Positions 36,763 through 43,186 are shown, numbered from the stretch's first letter. The stretch: 64,000 nucleotides of DNA from Tubiluchus corallicola (GCA_030141605.1 JAQGDQ010000353.1:151287-215286); one strand, 5' to 3'. The notes: a model not told the origin generated them from the sequence alone. Made by a program: numbers and translations.

Positions 36763-37148
36763 CGTGATGATGATGACGATGATGATGATGCTGCTGATGC
36801 TGCTGCTGCTGATGATGATAATGATGATAAATGATGATGATGATAACAACAACAACAACAACAACAACGATGACGATGATGATGAAGATGATGATGATGA
36901 TGATGATGATTACAAATCTTTATTTGAAATTTTTACGTACCATAAACATTTTAGGTTTTAGCAACACTTGAAAAAGCATTTATAATTGTCTCCGTTAATT
37001 TAATTATTTCTTGTTCATTTGCAGCATCACGGTGAAAATTGATGATGAGATGCTACAGCACTACCACACAGAGGATTGTTTTTTGATTGATATACGTCAC
37101 ATTCCGGATGCAGACAAGTATGACATCACACTCACCGAGCTACAGTAG
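8001..37148 (+). CDS. grh: grainyhead-like transcription factor (CP2 superfamily), 13 exons, 5' end not found
   Basis: Sequence-specific nuclear transcription factor; in animals this family controls epithelial barrier, cuticle and wound-repair genes and binds DNA as a dimer. Coding exons: 8001-8285, 17944-18754, 20057-20196, 22539-22701, 23875-23986, 24643-24794, 27894-27992, 29690-29753, 32241-32359, 33401-33468, 34570-34620, 35273-35524, 37025-37148. Every junction has AG/GT signals and matching phase, giving 812 residues and a TAG. Numbering from the first visible residue: activation-type motif [10 protein letters not shown] in the first exon; Ser/Thr/Asn-rich linker about 95-365; CP2 DNA-binding domain about 412-640, with [38 protein letters not shown] and [18 protein letters not shown]; dimerisation domain about 718-812, opening [10 protein letters not shown] and ending TLTELQ. 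The wording matches grainyhead rather than the TFCP2 branch. The first exon opens with the last base of a split codon, so at least one upstream exon exists, here or to the left. Identity is secure; the 5' end is open. Confidence 0.95.
9449..9670. repeat. compound (ATA)n-(GAT)n-(ATT)n microsatellite
   Basis: ATA block, then GATGAT block, then ATT block. Adjoins the SINE-like element on its right. Confidence 0.95.
9680..9930 (-). mobile_element. tRNA-derived SINE-like element next to an ATT microsatellite
   Basis: Minus strand: A-box-like GCGTCTAGTGGTAACGCGTC and B-box-like AGATCGATACC at the 9840-9930 end, then a body with TGCCCTGCCTGGAGCGTGG. Its 3' side runs directly into (ATA)n at 9670. 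No target duplication identified. Family not named. Confidence 0.45.
10564..10690. repeat. (AG)n / purine tract
   Basis: GAGAGA with GGGG interruptions, immediately before the 82-bp satellite. Confidence 0.95.
10722..12850. repeat. 82-bp satellite array, about 26 units
   Basis: Near-identical units of about 82 bp reading GACGCATTTGGATTGACACA, then CTATTTAGATTGCATAAGCT, then TTCTTGAAATTTTTCAAGTT, then CGTTAGATTTTGAAATAAAA. Variation is mainly in A-run length and single bases (AAGCTT/AACCTT, TTCGTT/TTCATT). One unit near 11957-11997 is cut to about 40 bp. Each unit holds the perfect palindrome CTTGAAA-TT-TTTCAAG. First units at 10737-10887 are more divergent, as expected for array edges. In the first grh intron. 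Confidence 0.95.
13724..14531. mobile_element. 34-bp minisatellite enclosed by perfect 25-bp terminal inverted repeats
   Basis: Left terminal repeat 13724-13748 begins ACTTAGCAAGCACTCTTCAC; right repeat 14507-14531 is its exact reverse complement. Between them run about 22 units of 34 bp (ACTGTAGACTGTACACACCT then TGTGTTCAAACCAT) with only about 20 bp of unique DNA at the right. No clear target duplication was found. The structure suits a foldback or MITE-like element whose core expanded in tandem. It encodes nothing recognisable. Intron of grh. Confidence 0.85.
15091..15650. mobile_element. hAT-like MITE, copy 2
   Basis: Same family and orientation as 240-716. Bounded by the perfect 8-bp direct repeat ACAATCTG (15083-15090, 15651-15658), the hAT signature length. 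Right end ACGAGCCGCCATTGCTT; the left end TGGTGGATCGTAG is a decayed version of the inverted repeat. In a grh intron. Confidence 0.7.
16185..16704. mobile_element. MITE with perfect 22-bp inverted repeats, copy A
   Basis: 520 bp bounded by TAAAAGAAAACCGGATGATT (16185 on) and its exact complement ending at 16704. Non-coding, AT-rich interior. A similar element with related ends lies at 34649-35172. TTAA-like sequence at the ends hints at a TTAA or TA target, not resolved. Confidence 0.75.
16980..17525 (+). promoter_or_regulatory. GC-richer island before grh exon 2; candidate alternative promoter or first exon
   Basis: The sequence is clearly less AT-rich than its surroundings, contains an inverted CCAAT box (CCCATTGG near 17408), a start codon in context CTAGATGGCGAC (16989), and ends in a good donor GCCCAG|GTAATT at 17525-17526. 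It lies 420 bp upstream of exon 17944-18754. Grainyhead genes commonly use alternative 5' exons, but nothing here proves transcription. Confidence 0.25.
17944..18754 (+). CDS. grh: grh coding exon 2 (Ser/Thr/Asn-rich linker)
   Basis: 811 bp, residues 95-365. The acceptor is the T-rich TTTTTTTGCAG ending at 17943 and the donor is GAG|GTACGT at 18755. The content is low in hydrophobic blocks and rich in S, T, N, P and Y, as expected of the poorly conserved transactivation/linker region. [17 protein letters not shown] near the end resembles a conserved serine-rich stretch. The reading frame stays open past the donor into a MITE, but that extension is intron. Confidence 0.9.
18791..19295. mobile_element. 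palindromic MITE with TA-type ends, copy 1
   Basis: Begins TATAGGTTTTACACGTCAAA and ends with the near-complement ACATGTAAAACCTATA, about 24 bp of terminal inverted repeat. Interior repeats of CAAATGTGACTTAGGTAA in direct and inverted orientation. Starts only 36 bp after the grh donor at 18755. Ends TATAGG/CCTATA suit a TA target duplication (Tc1/mariner type). Confidence 0.8.
20057..20196 (+). CDS. grh: grh coding exon 3
   Basis: Residues 366-411 plus two bases of Leu 412. Begins [20 protein letters not shown] and ends just before the DNA-binding domain (TVQIPK). Acceptor TTTTTAG ends at 20056; donor GTAAGT is at 20197. The phase joins the next exon correctly. Confidence 0.88.
20606..20839. 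mobile_element. mariner-like MITE
   Basis: Inverted ends CAGGGTGTCTCAAAAGT and (complement) TAGGCTGTCTCAAAAGT, flanked by TA on both sides (20604-20605, 20840-20841). 234 bp, non-coding. Grh intron. Confidence 0.7.
20840..22538 (+). other. grh intron between exons 3 and 4, right part
   Basis: AT-rich with the listed compound microsatellite. Two similar phrases GTATCCCACGGG at 21090 and 21390 suggest a small old duplication. No coding signal. Confidence 0.5.
21916..22157. repeat. compound trinucleotide microsatellite (AAT/AGT/ATT)
   Basis: (ATA)n, (TAG TAA)n with period 6, (CAA-type) and (ATT)n blocks in an approximate inverted arrangement. Grh intron. Confidence 0.95.
22539..22701 (+). CDS. 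grh: grh coding exon 4 (start of CP2 DNA-binding domain)
   Basis: Residues 412-466. Contains [17 protein letters not shown] and [17 protein letters not shown], the most diagnostic grainyhead signature. Acceptor TTTTTTCCAG ends at 22538; donor is AAG|GTAAG at 22702. A tandem LTR-type insertion begins 57 bp downstream in the next intron. Confidence 0.95.
22759..23578 (-). mobile_element. tandem TRIM-type LTR element: five short LTRs alternating with four 56-59-bp internal segments
   Basis: Read on the minus strand, each LTR is 119 bp (last copy 117), begins TGTTATGTATTAATGC and ends CATAAAACA. LTRs on plus coordinates: 22759-22877, 22934-23052, 23109-23227, 23287-23405, 23462-23578. Each internal segment opens with TGGTGTCAGAAGTGGGA, complementary to the 3' end of tRNA-Leu (primer binding site), and closes with the purine tract AAAAGAAAGGAGA directly before the next LTR. 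The whole block is flanked by the direct repeat ATATT (22754-22758 and 23579-23583), a 5-bp LTR-type target duplication. There is no coding capacity. It sits in the grh intron after exon 22539-22701. Confidence 0.85.
23875..23986 (+). CDS. grh: grh coding exon 5 (CP2 domain)
   Basis: Residues 467-503, with [20 protein letters not shown] and [14 protein letters not shown], standard grainyhead core wording. Acceptor CGTTTCAG ends at 23874; donor is GCAG|GTAAAA. Ends one base into Asp 504. Confidence 0.94.
24151..24500. mobile_element. probable hAT-like element remnant
   Basis: Starts CAGGGCCGTATTATGGCC after AAATAAA and contains GGGGCCCCCTAACACGG. The other end near 24470-24496 (GGCCCTAGGCTGGAGCC) is only a weak inverted match. 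No target duplication seen. Confidence 0.3.
24643..24794 (+). CDS. grh: grh coding exon 6 (CP2 domain)
   Basis: Residues 504-554: [20 protein letters not shown] and [19 protein letters not shown], near-universal in grainyhead proteins. Acceptor TTTCCTAG ends at 24642; donor is AAA|GTAAGT. Confidence 0.95.
25155..25580. mobile_element. fragment related to the 34.65-35.17 kb MITE, inverted
   Basis: Shares several 20-40-bp blocks with the reverse complement of 34690-35110, including AATGACCTACGTGAAGG and GACGGGCACTAGCGCCTG. The ends with TIRs were not found here. Open frames across it on the minus strand are incidental. Confidence 0.55.
26030..26165. repeat. 42-bp tandem repeat, three units, plus a related segment at 25740-25810
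   Basis: CTTCCCCTGAGGCCTAAGCA then CGTGCTTAT.TTGCTGACCTCT repeats three times. The preceding 30 bp (TTGATTTG.AAAAGCTGTGTG, GGGCCC) recur at 25736-25810 with a single copy of the unit. Probably the end of an old hAT-type element duplicated and then expanded. Confidence 0.75.
26580..27310 (+). mobile_element. decayed LINE reverse-transcriptase fragment interrupted by a MITE
   Basis: After the MITE at 26636-26896 the frame reads [20 protein letters not shown], then frameshifted LVSH.L.ER-type and VWN-type segments to about 27300. This is the C-terminal part of a CR1/Jockey-like RT. The MITE duplication sits in this sequence, so the LINE is older. Confidence 0.6.
26636..26896. mobile_element. 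hAT-like MITE nested in a LINE relic
   Basis: Perfect inverted ends CAGGCCCTATTTCA and TGAAATAGGCCCTG; flanks CTTCTTAG (26628-26635) and CTTCCTAG (26897-26904), a 7/8 match to an 8-bp duplication. Includes a run of G at about 26651. The flanking DNA on both sides reads as decayed reverse transcriptase. Confidence 0.75.
27487..27751. repeat. dispersed repeat, copy 1
   Basis: Shares with 44186-44429 the order CGACGAGTTAATTAG-like start, TGTTCTATTTTC.GCAA, GTTAGGTAAGTA, GGATGTTCGCGTATTATTGA and end TTTTGCGGGGCCTTTGCTAG. Non-coding, type unknown, possibly a MITE. In the grh intron before exon 27894. Confidence 0.7.
27894..27992 (+). CDS. grh: grh coding exon 7 (CP2 domain)
   Basis: 33 codons, [17 protein letters not shown] then [13 protein letters not shown], matching the grainyhead segment after GVK. 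Phase 0 on both sides; acceptor TATTTTAG ends at 27893; donor AAG|GTAACC. Confidence 0.95.
27993..29689 (+). other. grh intron between exons 7 and 8
   Basis: 1.7 kb of AT-rich intron. No repeat boundaries or exon candidates recognised. Confidence 0.5.
29690..29753 (+). CDS. grh: grh coding exon 8 (basic DNA-contact segment)
   Basis: Short 64-bp exon encoding [20 protein letters not shown] and one more Thr. This Arg/Lys-rich block is the conserved DNA-contacting and probable nuclear-localisation segment of the family. Acceptor TTGTTAG ends at 29689; donor is CAT|GTAAGA; ends one base into a Ser codon. Confidence 0.94.
30167..30607. repeat. 89-bp minisatellite, five units each with a DR1 motif
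   Basis: Units start at 30181, 30270, 30359, 30448 and 30537 (CTGAGAGCATCAGAAACTGA...), preceded by a partial unit. Each ends near a direct repeat of the nuclear-receptor half-site: AGGTCAAAGGTCA at 30238, 30327 and 30416, and AGGTCAATGGTCA at 30505 and 30595. Grh intron between exons 29690 and 32241. Confidence 0.92.
31134..31185. repeat. (CAA)n microsatellite
   Basis: About 17 CAA units between two LINE-like segments. Confidence 0.95.
31430..32022 (-). mobile_element. decayed LINE reverse-transcriptase fragment with internal 46-bp triplication
   Basis: Minus strand from 32022: [20 protein letters not shown] and [20 protein letters not shown], then [15 protein letters not shown], the thumb-like region of CR1-type RT. 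Further down [20 protein letters not shown] fits the C-terminal tail. Between them 31592-31731 holds three copies of a 46-bp unit (ACTTGGCTGAATGGTAC...). Confidence 0.65.
32241..32359 (+). CDS. grh: grh coding exon 9 (end of DNA-binding region)
   Basis: Encodes [20 protein letters not shown] and [13 protein letters not shown], matching RKKLDELYHP...SEFY...PPVLFSP of the family. The acceptor is a tandem AAGCAG, so the exon may also start at 32238 and insert one Ala. Donor is GGG|GTAATA at 32360. Confidence 0.92.
32690..33965. repeat. pair of about 300-bp direct repeats with ATGGCC motifs
   Basis: 32690-33000 and 33685-33965 are homologous throughout (CACCATAACA..TTCATTTTATA, GGGAAATCAAGTTTGACCTT, CATATTCAAAATGGCCACCA, TTTGCCAATATTTAACATAG, GACAGAAATC.AAGATGGC). 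Grh exon 33401-33468 lies between the two copies. The second copy ends in a long (TA)n tract. Confidence 0.85.
33401..33468 (+). CDS. grh: grh coding exon 10 (variable linker)
   Basis: Residues 649-670, [20 protein letters not shown] plus SV. Clean acceptor CATATTAG and donor AAG|GTACGG, with phase matching both neighbours. This part of the family is poorly conserved, so the support is splice logic and phase rather than similarity. Confidence 0.75.
33968..34190. repeat. (TA)n / (TATG)n microsatellite
   Basis: TATATATA with interspersed TATGTATA; extends from the end of the second ATGGCC repeat. Confidence 0.95.
34570..34620 (+). CDS. grh: grh coding exon 11 (variable linker)
   Basis: 51 bp, [16 protein letters not shown] between split Ser codons (AG|C on both sides). 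Acceptor TATTTTTAG; donor GAG|GTGAGT. The length is a multiple of three, so it could be skipped without a frameshift. Support is splice signals and phase only. Confidence 0.7.
34649..35172. mobile_element. MITE of the AAAACMGGAT family, copy B
   Basis: Ends TTAAAGGAAAACAGGATGAT and (reverse complement of the right end) TTAAAGAAAACAGGACACAA; 524 bp, almost the same length as copy A. Its interior matches, in inverse orientation, 25155-25580 (blocks such as TGAC.TA.GTGAA and GGGCACTAGC.CCTGCAT). In the grh intron between exons 34570 and 35273. Confidence 0.65.
35273..35524 (+). CDS. grh: grh coding exon 12 (start of dimerisation domain)
   Basis: Residues 688-771. [20 protein letters not shown] followed by [16 protein letters not shown] and [12 protein letters not shown] parallels MLYVRQENEEVYTPLHVVPP...LLNAIENKYKI of the family's ubiquitin-like dimerisation domain. 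The acceptor TGTAGCAG is a second tandem-AG site (alternative start 35276). Donor is GG|GTAAGA. Confidence 0.92.
35637..36396. mobile_element. DNA-transposon derivative with CAGTGGCGTAGC ends
   Basis: Left end CAGTGGCGTAGCTA, right end TGGCTACGCCCCTG (complement CAGGGGCGTAGCCA). Flanked by the direct repeat ATGACT (35631-35636, 36397-36402). 760 bp, no transposase recognised. Intron of grh before the last exon. Confidence 0.7.
36609..36912. repeat. (GAT)n-(CAA)n compound microsatellite
   Basis: Blocks of ATG/GAT and AACAAC alternate over 300 bp in the last grh intron, just upstream of the final coding exon. Confidence 0.95.
37025..37148 (+). CDS. grh: grh terminal coding exon 13
   Basis: Residues 772-812 and TAG stop at 37146-37148. 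[20 protein letters not shown] and YDITLTELQ match the conserved C-terminal end (ITAKIDDDMI...EDIFLLEV...VTLTEL). Acceptor TTGCAG ends at 37024. Confidence 0.94.
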
Positions 37149-37543
37149 AACATTTTATACCCGCAAGCTTTACACCATTTTAATGTGAACTGTGCTTTAG
37201 TCCATTGATGATTTTTTATTTTTGTGGTGGTGAAGAAAATTATCGCGTGCCAGCTAAGGTGAACTGTCATTGCTTGTTATTTGTAGGTAATAATGTTTAT
37301 TAGGGATGAATATATAATGTTATGTTGTGAAACATTGTCCATTAAATTTTGTAAAAACTTTAATTAGATGCCACGTGTGAGCGAAGCAATGATTTACAAG
37401 TTTATAGTAAATATCAAATTTTCATTTTCGAGATAAGTTCATTGTTACATAGATAAATTTGAATATGCGCAACTGTTTGTTCGACAGAAGTACTAAATAG
37501 AAGCCAAAGTATTCATCTTACTTCAGTTTTGCAAACCATTTTA

Positions 37544-37549
37544 ATAAAA
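37544..37549 (+). promoter_or_regulatory. candidate poly(A) signal of grh
   Basis: AATAAA about 395 bp after the grh stop codon, in AT-rich sequence without other coding signal. The interval 37149-37570 is therefore a likely 3' UTR. Other AATAAA motifs lie near 39254 and 40045, so a longer 3' UTR is possible. Confidence 0.4.
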
Positions 37550-38334
37550 TAGAGATTATAGCCACATTGTCACCTATAGTCATGTACAGAAAAGATATGT
37601 TATCACTATTATTGATTGCTTTTGTTTAATATAATGCAATAATGTGCAATAGTTTGTGTAAAGTCTAACTAGTTATTTTGATCATAAGCAAAAAACACTT
37701 GCCGTCTTAGCTATTTCTTATGCATTTCACTAATTCTCATTAGCTGTGAGTAAATTATGATAATTTTGGTCTCTGTGAGCCAAGTTACTTTAAGTAAAAT
37801 AATTGGATATTGCTAATCTGTAAGTCAGAAGAAAGCAAATCTCTTTTTGATAGAGTATAGTTTTAGTTTTCATGTATTTTCTTATATGCATACAAAATTT
37901 GTGTCATAGCAGATTATTTGTAGTACAGTTTGATGTAATTTAGTTATTTTTGTACATAAGTTTATTAATTTCTGTAATCAGTTTAAAGATGGCGCGTTTT
38001 GAAGTTCGTGAATTTTTTTATATGATAAGTACTACTGCAGTAAAAATCATATTCACTTACTTGTAAGTAAACTGCATACTTGGCAGTTTGTTGACAATAT
38101 TTTCCATAGTTCTGGCATTTTCATATACTCTTACTATTGTATAAATAAGTGAAAGTTTAAATTTAGTGTCATAATTTTGGTTTTTTATATATCGTATTTC
38201 TTGATGTGTTAGGAAAATCGTTGTAGCTTTTAAGTCTAGCATACTTAAATCTTTTCACACATCACATCAGTTCCTGATAAGTAAGTTCTTTCTATATAAT
38301 TTTTGTATAACACTTTCATATATTAGTTTATAAT

Positions 38335-38521
38335 CAGTGCTTAAAGTGTGCCGGGTACTAAACTGACCCTTTTTCGACCATTAAAGGCCTCAAAAGCCTA
38401 AAATCAAAGAAAATGTAAGCCCCAGACCCCACTGGGGCAGCGCCCTCCCAGATTTTTTAGCTGTGTCTTGTTCTCTTCCTCCATGAGACCCCTTACCTAA
38501 ATATATACACTTTAAGCACTG
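38335..38521. mobile_element. small hAT-like MITE
   Basis: 187 bp with inverted ends CAGTGCTTAAAGTGT and ACACTTTAAGCACTG; flanks TTTATAAT and TTTGTAAC match at 6 of 8 bases. Contains a short GC-rich core (CCCCACTGGGGCAGCGCCCT). Confidence 0.7.
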
Positions 38522-39299
38522 TTTGTAACATAGTCCCTGCAGATAATTACTTTTGCATAATGTACATATAAAGACATTCTACATTTGTAGATATTTTATA
38601 GCTAGAGTTTAGTAACAGCAGAGGTCTTGGTCTTAATAGCCAACTTTGAATCCTTCTCTAATTTGTTACTGGATGACACACAACTGACGCCATTTTGTAA
38701 ATACGACATTCATTTTATTCAAGTCACTAGAAGAATGTTTATGACAATGTTTTTGATAATAAGGATTTATTGATTGCCAAATTTTAATGGCATATTATGT
38801 AAATAGTACCATTATTACATTGCAGGCATTGTGTGCATCCTATAAAGTTTCATAATGATTATGTGCATATTAACTATACATTCCATAACCATTAACATTT
38901 TTAATTCATATTAGTTTGATAAATTATTATCTACTGCAGTTTTTTTATTAGTGGGACCTTATGCCGATTTCATAGGGTGCTAATTGTAAACATAAAACAT
39001 TTAAATAATTAATATCATTTACATAATTATATTCTTGAACTATTGTACAGTTATTTTCCATGTTTGTATATTTCACGTTTATGGTGGCAGCTAACATGAG
39101 TTTGTTGCATAAAGTGTTAGCACTTAGTGCATATCAATTCTTATATTTTTGTTGCAAAATTATGGATCTCATCTTACTGATAAAGCTAGCAGGGTGCAAG
39201 TGGTGAAATCTTGCTTATTTTTTTATTAAAAACTTTGTAGTTTTTTTCTTGACAAATAAATTGGGTAAAAATAATCAGTGTGTAAATGTATTAGGTGTT

Positions 39300-39900
39300 T
39301 TTTTTTGATGCTGCATTTTTGACTTATTTCAAAAATGGCCGCCACACAAAGCGAAAAATTAATTATGCCGATCAAGCAATTATATTAACTATTTCACCTA
39401 AAGACTTATAAAAACAAAAAGCGATTATTTTATGAGTTCGACCTTCTGAATCTAAAAATCAGGTATTACACCACAAAAAGAATGCAAAGTGACGTAAACG
39501 TTTTAATTACCAAAAAAACAAAATGGCCACCTGATGACGGCATATATAAACTTAGAATCTATCAAAGTAATTAATTTCAGATATGAAGCTAATAGAGAAT
39601 CATTCAATATGGCTGTCATTTTGAGATAGCCAACAAGATGGCTGTTGCTAGACTTTAGAAGACGTATCTAAGTTGTTAGAGCAGGTAAGACGATTTTGAG
39701 GTGTCCAAATATAGGTTTTCACAGCCAAGGAATCCATTTTGCTGCTTAAAAACACATATGACATAATTTCAATTAGATTTTTGAAATGGCGGCCAAGATG
39801 GTTACTGCCACAAGTAAAGTCATGTTAAGTGCATTGCATGTTGTAAGGCAAATAGAACGATGGTTTTGGTATCTATATATAGGATTGAAAGGTCAGAGGT
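39300..39900. repeat. region with repeated AARATGGCSGCC motifs
   Basis: Contains CAAAAATGGCCGCC, CAAAATGGCCACC, CAATATGGCTGTC, CAAGATGGCTGTT, GAAATGGCGGCCAAGATGG at irregular 90-190-bp spacing. Similar wording to the 32.7/33.7 kb repeat. Downstream of grh; no coding sequence seen. Confidence 0.5.
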
Positions 39901-40277
39901 TTTGGGCAGTATTTAATATGGTCCCATGCCCGACTCGGAGCATATGGTGATACCGGAATTTTATGTAAGAATTGTAGCCGAGTGTAGTACACTGTTATGT
40001 ATAGATAACAACTTTCAGGAGTAAAAGAAAGTAGCCTAGGAGAAATAAACAGTGTTTCAATAACTTACTTTTTTTATAAGTAATATTTTTACTTACTTAC
40101 TTACTTGTAGTGGGTGGTAGTAATAGTAGCAGCAGCAGATTATTAATAAACGAAAGTTAGTGTGTTAGTGCGAAAGTTAGTTTTACTGGTAGTTGAGGAG
40201 AATTTATAGGCATTACTACATGTTCCTATGTAGCAAGTTTGCAATTCTTGTATTTGACGAGCATCTGCTTATACACG

Positions 40278-40374
40278 AGTACGGCGTTGAAAATACCGAT
40301 CACCGAAGTTAAGCAACGACGAGGCGGGTTAGTACTTGGATGGGTGACTGACTAGGAATACCAGGTGCTGCAGG
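40278..40374 (+). pseudogene. 5S rRNA-derived pseudogene 1
   Basis: Matches animal 5S rRNA through GATCACCGAAGTTAAGCAAC, GGTTAGTACTTGGATGGGTG and GGAATACC.GGTGCTG.AGG, in correct order, so box A, intermediate element and box C are all recognisable. About 11 nt (GGTTCTCGTCC in functional genes) are missing before GATCACCG and the 5' end is degenerate. Non-functional as 5S, or the head of a 5S-derived SINE. Confidence 0.85.
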
Positions 40375-40382
40375 TTCAAATC

Positions 40383-40445
40383 ACGTTGAAGACAGGTTCT
40401 CGTCTGATCACCGAAGTTAAGCGACGTAGAGGCGGGTTAGTACTA
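40383..40445 (+). pseudogene. 5S rRNA-derived pseudogene 2, truncated
   Basis: Begins CACGTTGAAGACAGGTTCTC and runs through GATCACCGAAGTTAAGCGAC to GGTTAGTACTA, then stops in (GTAA)n. It starts within about 10 bp of the end of pseudogene 1, retains the block that copy 1 lacks, and lacks the box C half that copy 1 has. Confidence 0.85.
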
Positions 40446-40449
40446 GTAC

Positions 40450-40484
40450 GTAAGTAAGTAGTAGTAGTAGTAGTAGTTAGTAGT

Positions 40485-40535
<51 letters not shown>
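40450..40535. repeat. (GTA)n-(GTAA)n microsatellite beside the 5S pseudogenes
   Basis: GTAGTAGTA then GTAAGTAA repeats. The complementary (ACTT)n occurs on the far side of the 5S block at about 40092-40107. Confidence 0.9.
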
Positions 40536-40536
<1 letters not shown>

Positions 40537-40924
40537 TTGTTAAGATTGAGAGTCATTGCTAGCGAAAGAATCTGACAATATTCGGTATATACATGTAAAA
40601 TAGAAATCCATTAATTTTTTATACTTTTTATATGAATAAGTTTCATGGCTATACATAGAAGATTATGAATGTCAGTACAAAAATGAAAAACTACAAAACT
40701 CAGTCAGAATTAATTTCTCTAAGTCCAAAATACTGTTCTTATTGTAGCAGCGTAATCCTATCACTGAAGAGTAGTACAAGTAATCAAAACCATAATATCT
40801 AAATAATAGAGAAAGAATTATCGATGCAGGTAGATTATCGCTAGAAGATAGATACAGAAATATAGACAAATATCATGGGGAAAGTGATAAAGCGAAAATC
40901 TTACAGTCTAAACATGAGACAATA

Positions 40925-41204
40925 TAAGCGTATGGGCCGCTTCTAGGGGGACGGCGGTGATATTTAGCTCAGAACATTTTTCTTCGCCCAAAATTTATTT
41001 GTGGCACAAAATCGATACTTCTGACAAAAAAATACAAATAGTGTGATTGAATGATTGCACCAATGGCACAAAAATTTTCGATGTTTTACAGTCAAAAAAT
41101 CACCGGACAAATGATATTTTGAAGGAAGTCTGTCCCATTTTTTTTTTGGCATTCGCTCAGATTTAGGGCAATTTTCTTTGTGTCCTGGCTTGTACGCCTA
41201 TGTA
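40925..41204. mobile_element. MITE with GCGTA ends
   Basis: 280 bp between AGACAATA (40917-40924) and AGACAATG (41205-41212), an 8-bp duplication with one change. Ends TAAGCGTATGGGCC and (complement) TACATAGGCGTACAAGCC share a degraded inverted repeat. Confidence 0.55.
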
Positions 41205-41232
41205 AGACAATGAATAATAACTAGGTAATAAC

Positions 41233-41482
41233 CTGTACATTTACAAAGCATAGAAAATAAACAGTACATAAAACATTTTCCAGTCCTTGCAAGAAGCAAT
41301 TTCCATTCCGTAGATATTTCATTTGTTTGAAGATGGAAGCGCTCTAAATGTGGTCTAGTGTCTTTAGTACAGGCTAATAGATTCACAATATTCGTTTCGT
41401 GCGGATAACTAGTCACAATGCCGCATTTAACGCTGGTAAACAGCCCAGAAAACGAACATTTTAGTTCAGCAGTGGCCGCCAT
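41233..41482 (-). CDS. possible first exon of an unidentified minus-strand gene
   Basis: Minus-strand ATG at 41482 in the context CAAGATGGCGGCCACTGC, a strong initiator-like start. The open frame MAATAELKCSFSGLFTSVKC, HETNIVNLLACTKDTRPHLE, RFHLQTNEISTEWKLLLART runs to a possible donor CAG|GTTATT at 41232. Base composition is less AT-rich than its surroundings. I do not recognise the protein and found no second exon, so it may be chance or an old fragment. Confidence 0.25.
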
Positions 41483-41499
41483 CTTGAATGCTGGAGTCC

Positions 41500-43186
41500 A
41501 ATCCTGTCGGTAGTTTCACCAATGTGCTGTTCAGGCCCCTAGTTGCCGAAGATGAATATTTATGACGTTTTGAAGTATTTTGACAAGATTTTTCAACTCA
41601 TGTTTACCTACACGAAGCTTTTTGATGAACGTTGTTACCTATATTTTCACCCTGATATATGACTCTTTCAGGGGTCTTTTACAATAGGGTGGAAATTCGC
41701 TCCATCGAAGTTGTCACTGCAGCATAGTGGGATGGGATGCTCTATTCACATACATATCGATATTTTTGTCCCCGCCCCCGCAGTGGGTGAGATATAAGAC
41801 TTTAAAATGACTGAGTATTTGCATCTTGTGCGTAATGCGAGCTTAAAGACCCCCAGTAGAGCCGAAAGAGGGGGGTTTGGGACAAAAGTAAAAAAGTCAT
41901 TTTGGAGAAGATAACAAGAACCAATACTGTGCAGAGTCAGATCTATTCAAACCCGGTGGTTGCTGCATGGCTAATCCTTCAAATATAGGCAAAAAATAGA
42001 GAAAAATGGGTACTTTTTTCATAAAAATCGGCCTATGCTGTACCTCTGCTACCATGAGGAGTTGGACCAAACGGATTCACATAGTGAATGCTAGTGACTA
42101 GTGGACCTCATACCCGAACTTTGGTCTGAATCGGTTTACCTAACCTTGTGCCGGAATTTTTCGATTTTGCATGGTCTTCTCGCGGACACGTTCTTAACAA
42201 GTTATTTTTTGTTAAAGGCTTGAATGGTTTACACTTCGCACCTAATTACTGCCGCAACTTTTGAGAGAACTGTCAAGATGACATAAAAAAAGTATCACTG
42301 TACTGTTTGCATTTCAGAATTAAGTGTAGTGTTTTTTTAATATTTTCGGCTTTTTTAAACGAGACAACCGTTTGTCTGCACTCACGTGATTGCCAATTGC
42401 CGATATACTTCTTAAAGTATAGATGATATTAAAATTACTTTTGCTGAAATAACAATGATCTATTTGCAATGTCATAGAATAGATATCAACTAGTATTTAA
42501 TTAAACACAGCAACGACTTTATTCACATTTCTCATATCAAAACAAAAACTACTACAAGCAATGGTGATGCATTTTATGTTTTTTGACAATAGCTTCACAG
42601 TATTAACTGTAATGTGGAGATCCCATGTTAACAAACAGCAGCGCACCACAACTAGCACGCGGCATCTACATGCACGGATAACAATGCGAGATAATTTTGA
42701 ATTTCGACTTTGAATATGAGACGACAAAAAACTGATTAACGAAATTTCATGATAGCCGTGAAGCTGCAAAAGTATTGTTTTTGCGGAATAGTACAATACA
42801 CTAGTAACAATCTACAGAACAATCTGCCTTACGTAATTTTTTGCCATAAGATGGCACCACCGACTAAACCAAAATCATTTCTAGAGTACAACTTCTAATA
42901 AGTGAACTAACGAATATCTGAGTGATTAATTTGCAAAAACAATATGGATGTGCAGAAAAAATTTACAAAAAGTACTATAAAGGCTTGTAATATAAAATTT
43001 ACAATAGATATTACATATAAAATACATGCACGACACATTAAGCGATTATTTAATTTAATCATTATTTACAAAACTCATTAACAAAAAAAAATGAATAAAG
43101 AAGAACTTAGTATCCATTTTTATATCAAATTCTGTTGTTATTTACCAATTTTCGATACTGTTAATAAAATATTTCAGCTAAAATTG
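41500..43186. other. intergenic DNA between grh and Elongin C
   Basis: No gene or bounded repeat recognised. Confidence 0.5.

Larger units (their letters stand above)
37571..40080. other. intergenic DNA downstream of grh
   Basis: AT-rich; holds a small MITE at 38335-38521 and the ATGGCC motif cluster at 39.3-39.9 kb. The proximal part could be extended 3' UTR. Confidence 0.5.
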
